A DNA stretch of 64,000 nucleotides from Owenia fusiformis (lineage: Eukaryota; Annelida; Polychaeta; Sabellida; Oweniidae), in NCBI GenBank assembly GCA_903813345.2, contig CAIIXF020000001.1, forward strand, positions 2,232,001-2,296,000. Direction: 5' to 3'. The notes under the pieces are model-generated. The model did no database searches, was not told where the DNA came from, and saw nothing but the letters and a program-made list of their open reading frames with translations. Shown here one piece after another: positions 22,766 through 34,000 of the stretch. Numbering within the stretch: the first letter of the stretch is position 1; every line of letters begins with the position of its first letter. The position numbers and the translations under genes are program-made.

Positions 22766-24190
22766 TAGAATAGGAATTGAATGCTTCTATACGCACATCA
22801 CACATGACCATAGAGGGAACCTATATCTAAAACAATACATACCAGACACTGAAGACACAGACACTTCCAGACAATGTATGAGATATTGTGATACAAGTAC
22901 CATAGAATGCCATGCAGCAGATAGAAGTAATTTTTGCATAAAAATGACAGGGCTATCAATCTACTTGTGACATCTTTTAAAAAGAGAATCATCTAGACTT
23001 CATATCTATGTGAAAACAAGACACACAGGGATAAATTAAAATGAATATTTAAAATGGCCGCCAAGTGATTTACCCAGCATTCCCAAAACCTAAAGTGTCA
23101 TTGGCACTCATCTGCTCTTGCATCTGGAAATTCATAATCAATCTCAAAGGGAAAAATAGGAAATAGAATATTTTAATGTGTTTCTATTTATATATCTATT
23201 TATTCAGATTTACAGTTATTCATGATTCAGATCACTTTGAGGGCAGTGAGCCATCGACATGCGATATTGTCATATCAGTGTATTCCTTCAGCCAAATGGT
23301 GTTATTTGATCAAAAATTTGTGCCATACAGTATAATATATTGTATGTGGAAAGGTCGGCATTATATGTGCTCACTAAACCTTTTGGAATTCGCCACTAGA
23401 TTAATGCCCAATTAGTTAGTTTATCCATTGGTGTTAAGAAATTAAGTTGTCATATTTATGAAGGTATGAAATACCTTAATATATCAAGATGGCCAGTTAG
23501 AGGTATTGGTTCATCTATAAACTTGCAAAAATGAGACACTGAATGAATATGATGACTCTTAAAACATTTCACAAATAACTGAGCAGGATTTCAGATATCA
23601 GCAGAAAAATGAATACAAATGTATTTGCATGAAATATAGTTCTCTTATTTTTGGTCATATTAAATTAACATTTGTATATTTTACTGTAGTTTGAATAACT
23701 ATTTTGTCTCTTGATGTAACAATGCCACACATGAAATGAATGTTGCCAAAATCTACAATGAATGAATGAACAATAAAACACTATTACATTAAAATCATAA
23801 TATTTTCTTGGTTTATTTTTAGTAATTGAACAATAAATATGTCTACAAATCATAATTTGATAGTTAGTTTATACAACAGTACATTGTAGCCTGATACTTC
23901 AGGTTTAGGAATTTGTGGGGGCGAATTCAATTTTCTTATCTCAGTTTTCTACTTTTTACTGCTCGCGCCCCAACACTGATGCGATATGTCAAAACTCTGA
24001 CAGTCATTCATCAGAATTGGGGAATCCTGTCTAATCACAGGAAGAAAAATCAAAAATGATTTTTCAAATGATTGTCAGAAACTGCCACTACATGTATGCT
24101 GTATTATGTCTCCCACCTATATTAGTACCCGTAATTTTGTTACATTTATTGTGAGCTACTGTTATGATGATTAATGTGCATAAAAATCAG
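22766..24190 (+). other. PREP 3' untranslated / intergenic stretch
   Basis: No further exon is visible. AATAAA polyadenylation signals occur near 23773 and 23831, each followed by AT-rich sequence, and are candidates for the end of the PREP transcript. Small open frames here have no recognisable product. Confidence 0.35.
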
Positions 24191-24194
24191 TAAT

Positions 24195-24682
24195 ATTCAC
24201 TGGTACGCACTTGATTATGCGGTTTCCGAAAAAAGGATCCAATTCGGTTACAAAATGGCTACCTCCCAATCTTTTTTACGCAAACATAAATAAGCATCAT
24301 ATGTTTCTGGAAATTCAAGAGAATTTCCACAATCCACAATATAGTCCGTGGGATGACAGTTTCTTCAATTTAATTCCTCACTTTTGTTACATAAATGGAA
24401 CATCAAAAAAGGTTAAAATCTGCACATTAACCCCATTCCATTTCCACTAATAGTGAGGTGTAAAAGCGATGGTTCTGTTGTCTTCTGAACAATTTAAGAA
24501 ATGTGTAGATCTTCTTAAACATATGATACTGACACATGTTTGTGATGAAAATGTTGCGGGAATTCTGCCTGCAACTCGTGAATTAAGATAAGAAAAAAAT
24601 TGTACCTTCAAGGTTCCAACATTTTTCTACCGAAACGAATCCATTTCGGTAACTAGTTTGAAGAGTGCAGTACCAGTGAATG
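24195..24682. mobile_element. Small inverted-repeat element (MITE-like)
   Basis: ATTCACTGGTAC at 24195-24206 is repeated in inverted orientation at 24671-24682 (GTACCAGTGAAT), about 490 bp outer distance. An internal hairpin TACCGAAACGAATCCATTTCGGTA-type lies at about 24635-24658. No target-site duplication was established. Confidence 0.4.
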
Positions 24683-24918
24683 TTTGTCATAATTCTCGTC
24701 CAAGATGGTCCAAATAAATAATTCTTACATATTTTTTGAACTACTCCAACTCTCATTAAAGTGTGCAGATTTTGGTCTGATTAATGGGATACATGTTTAC
24801 TACTATGAATCAAAAATATTCATGGAATGAGAATTACAGTCCTTTAAGCTGACTAAATAATCATTTTGTTGTGCTAATTAGACTGTCTAAAGCTAAACTG
24901 TTAGAATCAGATTAAATA

Positions 24919-25996
24919 CAAGGCATTAACATGACAAAATGTCACCACCTAAAACAATTTGGTCAATTTAAAGCAAGTTGGAAAATACCTTTTGACCTTG
25001 AGAAGGTCACTGAAGGTCAAAGGTCAAATCTAAAGTCAGATTTGAACTTCTGAGAACTTGTAAAGTCAAATTTGAACTTCTGAAAAGATGTAGATGATTT
25101 TGAAAAAAAAATTTAGTCAATTTGAAGCAAGTTGAAAAAAGACCTTTTTGACCTTTTTTGACTTTGAGAAGGTCATTGAAGGTCAAATGTCAAATCTAAA
25201 GTCAGATTTGAATTTCTGAGAACATGTAGATGATTTTGAAAAAAAAATTTAGTCAATTTGAAGCAAGTTGAAAAAAGACCTTTTTGACCTTTTTTGACTT
25301 TGAGAAGGTCATTGAAGGTCAAATGTCAAATCTAAAGTCAGATCTGAATTTCTGAGAACATGTAGATGATTTTGAAAAAAAAATTTAGTCAATTTGAAGC
25401 AAGTTGAAAAAAGACCTTTTTGACCTTTTTTGACTTTGAGAAGGTCATTGAAGGTCAAATGTCAAATCTAAAGTCAGATTTGAATTTCTGAGAACATGTA
25501 GATGATTTTGAAAAAAAAATTTAGTCAATTTGAAGCAAGTTGAAAAAAGACCTTTTTGACCTTTTTTGACTTTGAGAAGGTCATTGAAGGTCAAATGTCA
25601 AATCTTAAGTCAAATCTAAAGTCAGATTTGAATTTCTGAGAACACGTAGATGATTTTGAAAAAAAAATTTAGTCAATGTGAAGCAAGTTGAAAAAAGACC
25701 TTTTTGACCTTTTTTGACTTTGAGAAGGTCATTGAAGGTCAAATGTCAAATCTTAAGTCAAATCTAAAGTCAGATTTGAACTTCTGAGAACATGTAGATG
25801 ATTTAGAAAAAAATTGAAGTCAGTCTAAACAGTATTTGTTAAGTTATAGGAAGTTGTAAGAAATTGTTACAGACGCCGGACGCCGGACACCAACCTCCAA
25901 CCACCAACCGCCAACCACCAACCGCCAACCGCCAACCACCAACCGCCGTTGGACGGAGACCATAACAATATGTCACCACTTTTGGTGGTGACATAA
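24919..25996 (+). mobile_element. GTCACCACC-family repeat, long copy with internal 136-bp tandem repeats
   Basis: Starts with ACAAGGCATTAACATG followed by TGTCACCACCT and ends with a hairpin GTCACCAC-TTTT-GGTGGTGAC then ATAA. The interior has about five tandem units of roughly 136 bp (the last two about 148 bp) built from GAAGGTCAAATGTCAAATCT and GACCTTTTTTGACTTTGAGA words, then a CCAACCGCCAACCACCAACC-rich tract (about 25880-25945). Two more copies with the same ends lie at 30592-31080 (inverted) and 46559-46694. No coding capacity. Confidence 0.7.
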
Positions 25997-26009
25997 CAAC
26001 TATCACACA

Positions 26010-26222
26010 CTATGTAGATTCTAGTGATTTGATTGATCGCTTTCTATGACGTATTTTCCGTATCACATAAATTTCATATGATACAAGCACATGTACCACA
26101 CATTGTCAATGGTAACAAAAAGACATCATACAACTACATTAATGATGTCACATATATTAGAATCAACTGTAATTTCAACAATTAAAAGAAAGCTACCAAT
26201 CAAATCACTTAAATTCTACATA
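26010..26222. mobile_element. Hairpin MITE
   Basis: CTATGTAGATTCTAGTGATT and following bases (26010-26045) are repeated inverted at 26187-26222, where AAATCACTTAAATTCTACAT precedes AG. The arms are about 36 bp with a few mismatches. A separate palindrome around GTTTCAGCATGTGA (26254) and its inverse (26379-26392) follows directly. Confidence 0.5.
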
Positions 26223-26523
26223 GTAGGCTTACGTGATAAAATATTCATCAGACGTTTCAGCATGTGAGGACAGGAAATACACAAAGCACAGGAAATATTC
26301 CATTCAGTAAAAAAGTATCACCACTAAGCTGCACTTTCGTGGTGATACAATTTTTACTTTGTTGGAATATTTCCCGTATCACATGCTGAAACATGTGATA
26401 ACTGATATTGTTAATACCTCAGTTGAAATACTCGATTTTGATTGGTCAACGAGCGGTGAATAATTTTAACTGTACACCGCGCAATGCATTGCCGGTGAAT
26501 AATATTCCCAGCATTCCACTAAA

Positions 26524-26783
26524 ATGACGTCATTATCAGACGATAAAATGGCCGCCGCTAGCACTAGCCATTTCAAAAATGTTGAAGATGAGGATATTAT
26601 TAGTCTCTTAGAGAGTAAAGACAGTCAAAATACGAAGAAAAATCTAAAACTTTGTACAAAGCTTTTAGTGGACTTCGCCCAGGAGAGTAATTTGACTCCA
26701 TTGAGTGAACTTACTGCCGATATACTGAAATACAACATGAACGTCTCGAGGGTCTGGATCCAACTTCAAGTCAACTTCAAGGG
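26524..26783 (+). pseudogene. Fragment resembling the N-terminus of Crypton/DUF3504-type proteins
   Basis: An open frame begins at ATG 26524, with the core IISLLESKDSQNTKK (nt 26596-26640), then a helical basic stretch and ILKYNMNVSRVW. The motif 'ExKDSxNTKK' near the start is typical of the N-terminal helical domain in Crypton tyrosine-recombinase derived proteins, but the recombinase domain itself is absent and the similarity ends near 26783. It could instead be a first exon of an unknown gene. CCAAT-like and GC-richer sequence precedes the ATG. Confidence 0.35.
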
Positions 26784-26819
26784 TCAGAAAAATCTAAGAT
26801 ATTCTTCGGACTAACAAAA

Positions 26820-26949
26820 CAATTATAGACCTCTCCATTCGGTTACTGTCAAAATTATATCCCTCGACTGTAAACCTCCACCTACGGTCTCGGTTTACAG
26901 TCTCGGGATATAATTTTGACAGTAAACCTCTGGAGAGGTCAATAATTGT
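26820..26949. repeat. Long imperfect palindrome downstream of the Crypton-like fragment
   Basis: CAATTATAGACCTCTCC at 26820 pairs with GGAGAGGTCAATAATTG ending at 26949; the inner arms contain CTGTCAAAATTATATCCC and its inverse. Arms are about 55 bp around a short loop. Confidence 0.7.
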
Positions 26950-26999
26950 ATATAGTTTAAAGGAGTCACAATACTTGTACACTTGTATATATTTCAACA

Positions 27000-28061
27000 C
27001 TACATGTACGGTATGTGCATTTTGTATATGTGCAATTTAGATTTATAGTGTCACATTTGTTTCCGTGGTAAAAGAGTTACTGTTATCTTTATATGTATCT
27101 TTACATTACTGCCACATCTGTATCCATGGATAAACAGTGTTTTTGTCATTTTTTGAATTATAATATTACACAGCTATTTTCACTTATTTCCATTATCAAT
27201 ATTTATAAACAATAGATAAATGTATATAGTATTGTTCCATTATTGTCGCATTTGGGTCAAGGTGTTATTAGTAATTAGACAATACACTTGTTTTCCATTC
27301 TTGTCACAATTGTTTTCATGGTCAATGGTATTAACATTAGATACAATGTATATAGTATAGTTCCATTATTGTTACATTTTTTTAAAGCAGTCTGCATTGT
27401 TTCCTAATGCATGGTCAAAATTATACATAATGATTTTCATTTTAGAATGTTATTGCACCATCAAAATTCCTAAACCAAGTCAGTATATTAACCCACAGTT
27501 GGTCTGGTGTTCAGTAGCTATAATTAATCTGTTAATATATCCACTACAGCAGTGTCACAAACTCAAACCTCAATTAATTGTGCTAACTGCGATACCATCT
27601 CATTTAATTCATACATGTTCTTATATATGCCATTGGCTCAAATCTATAACCACTCTGTCCCTAATAGTTCAAAACCTTCACTCTCTGACTCTTAATCTCG
27701 ATCTTATATAAACAAGTGGTCAGCTAGTTATTCTTGCACAATATAAACAATTTACTACATGCATTCATGTTGCAACACTATACAAAGAACATCAAGGTTA
27801 TTTTTACTCACATTGTTCAAACCATAAAAATCATGACATCACAGTAAGAGAATTAGGAATTTTTAACATTACAACTTTTCTTGTTTGGACCCATTTAAAA
27901 AAAAATGTTTTCCGACATAAATTTGCCTAAGAAATTAATAATAATGAAGTCAAAATGAAACATTTTGTGGTTTGGCATACAGCAATGAGCTGATGTGACC
28001 CCTTTAAATGCAATTACACTGTTTTTCAAAATATAAAGCTGTAAATTCTTTGGTCAGATGG
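27000..28061. other. Intergenic stretch between convergent PREP and GCLC genes
   Basis: Contains loosely repeated words such as TATAGTATTGTTCCATTATT and TTTCCATTCTTGTCACA between 27050 and 27390, suggesting an old degenerate tandem repeat. I see no exon, RNA gene or bounded transposon. Confidence 0.3.
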
Positions 28062-31000
28062 CTATGTTGTGGTTCCATTTAATATGGGTACATCGACACC
28101 ATTTGACTTTGACATTTTTTTCTTTGATATCAATTGTTCTTCAGATTTTTCCATTGCACGAGGGATGTTATCAGTTGACCTTGTGTTATGACAGAATATA
28201 AGTTCTGGGCATTCCTTTTCTCCTCGAGTAATCTGATCTGCCAGCTTGATGAGGTCATAATTGATTTTCTCTGAGACTATGGAGTCCTGCTTGTAGTCTG
28301 GATGTGATGTAACAAAGTCTCTCATCCATTTAGCCGTGGTTTTTAATTCGCCTACAATGTTCAATGATTATGTTCAATGTTAAAGTTTATAATCACAAAC
28401 ACTTTTCAGAATTATCAAAGGCGTTCCACTTTAACAGGTTTTACATAGTAACACACATAGTTGTAGTAATATTTACCTGAGGCTCTAGCCTTGATTAATT
28501 TGACATACTGCAATATTGTACACCTGGTGTCTACGTCACATTCAATGTTGTTGTCGAGGTACATGTTGATTAACTCTACCAACCCTGGGAAGTCAGCCTA
28601 AAATCATTAACAGAACCATATACAATGTACTCGGTAATAATAAAAACAATATTGCCCCCAAGGGTGCCATGATAAGACATGCAGCGATAATATTTTGATA
28701 TCAAGATTATGCTCACATCAGCACAAGACAAAGACAATATAGTACTTTGAAAAAGTGTGACCTCATGTAATAGTTGGAAAACTTTTTAAATTTTCAATGG
28801 ATGGTTTTTGAATGGTTACTCTTCTGTAAATAACTCCGTCAGTCAAACAAGCTGGAAAATTTAATGAATTGAAAATGATTTTTCCTTTAAATCAGTTAAT
28901 TCAGGTTCTAGAAAATAGAAACTTACACTGCCATTGATTATCTCATCTGCCGTCATGAGTCGATATTCATCCTCCATGCATTCACTGACGGTTCTACAAC
29001 GATTCTTACATTTGGTGGCGCACTCTGGTGGTGTTTCTCTAGTGAAGGGATCTTTCTTAAACCAAAACTTGCCATTTACAGCAGCATCTTTCTTCTGTGA
29101 TGTTTCCATATTTTCATCGACCTAGAAAATGTTGGACACACAAACACATCTTAAAATGTGTTGCTATAAATCTCCGTGGAAAGACAACATGGATTTATTT
29201 GTTGTCCATAAGATGCCTAGATTTTGAAATGAGGATTTAGTAGCAATTCTCCAATTATTCCAATATTAAACTTAAAATGATGGAATACTTTGCACTTAAA
29301 CCTGGTACCCACATTGATCAAAACTAAAACATATTCAGATGTATACATTTAGAAATCACACTGTTTGCAAAATTGTGAAGTCAATTTTTGAGAATTAATA
29401 TTAACTGAAACACTATCCCATGAACTACATTTTTAAATATCCTACAGAAGTGTTAGGTTTACCAACCTTGGATATTGGAATGAGGAAATCCAGGTTGAAG
29501 GACAGAATGACTCTGGTCATCAAGACGATGAATACAACAAATGCAGCATTTTCAAAGTCAGTCAGCTGGACTTCCACGGGTCTGAACTCTACACGCCATC
29601 CTATACCAGAATTTGGGGGTGGCGGCTTAAATCTCATAGTCTGCCAGTTGGTTGATTGTAGATTCTAAATATCAAAGGTTAAACATATAGTGTTTTTAAC
29701 AGATGAAACTGAAATGTTGTCATCATTTATCTAGAACTTAGGTAGCGATCTGAGGCACTTCGATCAGGGTGTTGTCGGGACAATTTCTCTTGTGACTTAG
29801 GTTATGTATTTAGGTCTATCTCAACAGATTTTACTGGTCTTATGCGCCGCAAATGGTGCGAAAGATGTTAAAATTGCATTTTCGACCCTAAAATTCAGAT
29901 TTCTTGGGGGTACATTATTATTTAGCTATAAAACAAAAACTAAACAACCAATGCTTCTTTCTTTTGGTGTTTCTGTTAAGAGTAATCATACTTGAAATGC
30001 ATATGTAAAAAAATTGAAGAATTTTAACTTTATTTAAAAACAGCAACATTTTTTCACCCTAAAATCATAGAATTTAGGGGGGTTGAGAGACATTGATTGG
30101 AATTGATTTTTTAATTTCTCAATCAATCTCAGTTTAATATTAATGGAACTTTCCTAAAAGTAGCACCAACATGTCCCCAACACATTACCATAAAGAAAAA
30201 ACTCAAACTCTAACATGTTTTTTGCCTATATGGGTCAATTTACCTCTCCCCTCTATCCCTTTTTAGAAGGGCGTGGCCATATTGGCATGTTCATCTAAAA
30301 ATAAATACTTCATGTTCATATCCATCCTCCGATCACAGGGCTTCAAAATCCAGAACATATTCTTTCTTTTTACCCCCAGCAATAAGCAGTTACCATTTCC
30401 CAGATTAAGAACTCGCAATCTGATTGGCTGTCGCAACACTGCGACAGAAATCATGTATAAGTCATTGTGCATAATTAGATCACGTGATTCAGTTAAATCA
30501 GGCGCGTCCAAATTGGTTATCGCAGGGGGAAGAAGGAGGTACGGATTCTGGACACCTGCTTAGGAGGATGGTTCACATCATGTTATCATTTTTATGTCAC
30601 CAACAAAAAGTGGTGACATATTGTTATGGTCTCAGTGGTCGGCGGTTTGTGGTTGGAGCTTGGCAATTGGTGTCTGTAACAAATTCTTACAATTTCAAAT
30701 AATTAACAAATACTGTATAGACTGACTTCAATTGTTTTCAAAATCATCTACATGTTTTCAGATGTTCAAATCTGACTTTATATTTAAGATTTGACCTTCA
30801 ATGACCTTTTCAAGGTCAGAAAAAGTCTTTTTTCAATTTGCTTCAAATTAACCAATTTTTCAAAATCATCTATAAGTTATCAGAAGTTCAAATCTGACTT
30901 AAGATTTGAGATTTGACCTTCAATGACCTTCTTAAGATTTAAGAATATAGATTTGATCATTAAATGACATTCTAAAGGTCAAAATGGATCTGACCTTTAG

Positions 31001-34000
31001 TGACCTCCTCAAGGTCAAAAAGGTATTTTTTATCTTGTTTCAACTAGGTGGTGACATTTTGTCATGTTAATGCCTTGTTTTACTTGTAGCTAGTGAATGT
31101 CTTTGAAATGACATAAGCCTAATACAGTGGGACCTGGGTTAGTGAACACCTTTCTCTAGTGAACACCTGTGTAAAATGAACACCCTATTTTCAGCACATA
31201 CCTTGATTCCAATACAAATTGTCTTTCTGTATTGAAATCTTTTTTGTGGCTCTATAGATGTTCACTGTACACAGGTTTTACTTTATACAAAACACCTTTA
31301 TATTTAACTTTAATTAATAAACTGATTATCTAATTGCAATTATAAATTGCTATCTATTATTTGCAGGGAACATTGTAGCAAAACAATAAGGGAGAATAGT
31401 AAGCTATTCAAGGCTTATTACTGTCTGATGTTCTATTATTAACTAATTTGATTGATTCAATTGATGGCTTTCTCAATCCATTCCAAATTGAGGACAATGA
31501 TCATTTATACTGCATATCATCTGGAATGCCAACACCCTCTAATTTAGCAGGTGATCTCTTAAATGCAGCATCCAAGGGCACACAAGCCTTTAAGCAATTT
31601 TTTCAAGACCAATTTGTGCAGAAGGGAAAAAGTTTTCATGACTCCATAAAAGAATGAAACTGAAAACATCTGAATTCAATGCTGGAGTCAAAAAGGTGAA
31701 AAGCTCTGGAAACAGACTGATTGAGATTAGAGCTGAGCGCAATACATTTGGCCAGTTAGTCATGTTATCAGAGCAGCATAGTATCAGTCTAAAGCGAATA
31801 TTGGAATACCCCCTGAGTCTAATACCCTGGGCTCTTGGAACACCTGATGGACCCCTGGTTAAAACAGAAAAGTCAAAATTATTACATGAGCTGGAAACAT
31901 ATAATATTACATGGACCCAAACCAGAAAAAACAATTATAGTTTATGATGGCAATGCATTGTTCCATATACTTCCTGAGCGACCCAAAACATTTGGATTAC
32001 TGGCAGAGAGGATCCTTCAGATGCTTCCTATAAGAAAGATTCAATTAAAGAACCAGAAAGAATACGCAGGCGTGTCTCCAAAAAGCTAATAATAAAAGGA
32101 CCTAATACCAGAATTCCTAACAATTGGAAGGAATTCCTCTTAAATGATGAGAATGAAATGCAGCTGAGTCAGTTGATCCTTGAAGAATGGAAAAAGATAA
32201 AAATGCCCCTAAACTCAAAGAAAGACAGATTCATGTGGTGAGATCTGTACAGTGCACCAGTGATAGAACTACTGTTACACATAGAGTTGAATCAAGCCTG
32301 GAATCTTCCCACAAAGAGGCAGATACAAAAATTATACCCCATGCAATTAACATGAAATGAACCTGAAAATACAGAAAAAAACTATAGTTGTGAGATCCCC
32401 AGATAGCGATGTTTTTGTACTTCTTGTGCACTTTCCAATCTTATTCAAACTCCATTAATTTTTGACACTGGTAGTGCAGACCACATATGACTTATTAAAG
32501 GTGCAACAATTAGTGCAGGGGGGTAATTCAACGATCATCGACCAGTGTCAAAATATATTTAAGTTTGGATATTTCATCAAGAGTACCCTTTGCATTCGTT
32601 TGACTTCGCTTCTTAAAAGAGAGCTTTGTCTTCACTCTTTCAAACTAAAATAAACCTGTGAACTCACCGCGCCAATCAGTGTTCGTCGGCCAAATTTGAC
32701 CGACGTTCTATATATGGTCATTCCTTCTGACGTCATCGTTGATCCCGGAATTGACCAATGACATGCGCATATTTAATTAGAACGCATTTGACGTATGTTT
32801 CTTCAAGCTCGCTGATTGGTGGAAGAAAGGGCAGCGCGTAGGTCAAAAGTGATTTTTTACCCAAACTGTCACCGGTACCCGTCGTGGGGCGGGGCTACTA
32901 AACTGTAATATGGTCTCTACTAGGCAGAGTGTAGTTTAACTAGACTCTGCACACAGGGTACATCAAGAGTAACATATATTTTTATAATCTACAAAGAAAC
33001 CCCCTTGATGAACATTATTTCAGCTGATATTCCTCTTGAAACGTGGTGAATCTTAAAAATCTATAAGTGGGACTCCCTTTATAGAAGCTTTGAACTGAAT
33101 TTACACTTCTAAATTGAGAGTTTATCCATACATTTTAAGAAAATAGATATGTCAAAGAAGATGTTAAGCCAAATATTGACCTGATAGCTCAGAAAAAAGA
33201 AAAAAAATTGAATTTTCTCTCTACAGTCCCTTGTTGCCCCTTTAATGTAAAGGAAGTAGGAAATGCGCTCAGTTCAGACATTTGTAAATTTGTAATGCTA
33301 TACCAACCTTCCATTCATTTACTGAATGTGATTCCTTCAGTGCCTTTGTGAGAAGGGAGAAAGTGTCCCCCCCCCCCTAAAATTACTTATGAGAATTTCA
33401 AAAAGGTTTCGGCACCATTGGAGGGGTCATTAGTGATCAAACTGCTAAATATGCTGAGAAGTTTACTTGCCAGATGTATGGAAACAAAAAGTGTTCAAAT
33501 ATAAATGAGCTGAGATATACCTTATTCAAGAACAAATTTCAACCAAAATCTGCTCAAAGTGTGATAACAAGCTATGAAGGCACTAACAATAAGCCTCCTA
33601 CCCCCATGTAAAGATTCATTACAGCAGCATCTGGCAAGGGCCAGTTATCAAGCACACATATGGAAACTTGCCAACATCCCCTCCCCATCAATTCCCTCCC
33701 CTGTGTCACATGGATGGAGGATGAAAGATGGCCATTTGGATTTCAATGGGTGTCAAATCCAGATAAAATTCTACCCCAGGACCTGGTAGATGTTATCGTA
33801 TAAGATGATACTTTAGAAGATCAAAATGAAGAGGAAGTTTATGAAATACAAAGCTTTATGGATCAAATATATTCTGGTGAATAAAAACTACATTTGTGAT
33901 GACAGAAATTCATACAATGAGTAAAATTAATATTATGACTGAGTCGTGAACTGTGTATTAGATAATATTCAACTTCAGATTTTTAATATTCTTATATCTC

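Noticed and set aside
29804-29995. 63-codon frame identical to one at 34456-34647
   Set aside because: Both lie in the 542-bp inverted arms of the same transposon; identity reflects the repeat, and there is no domain.
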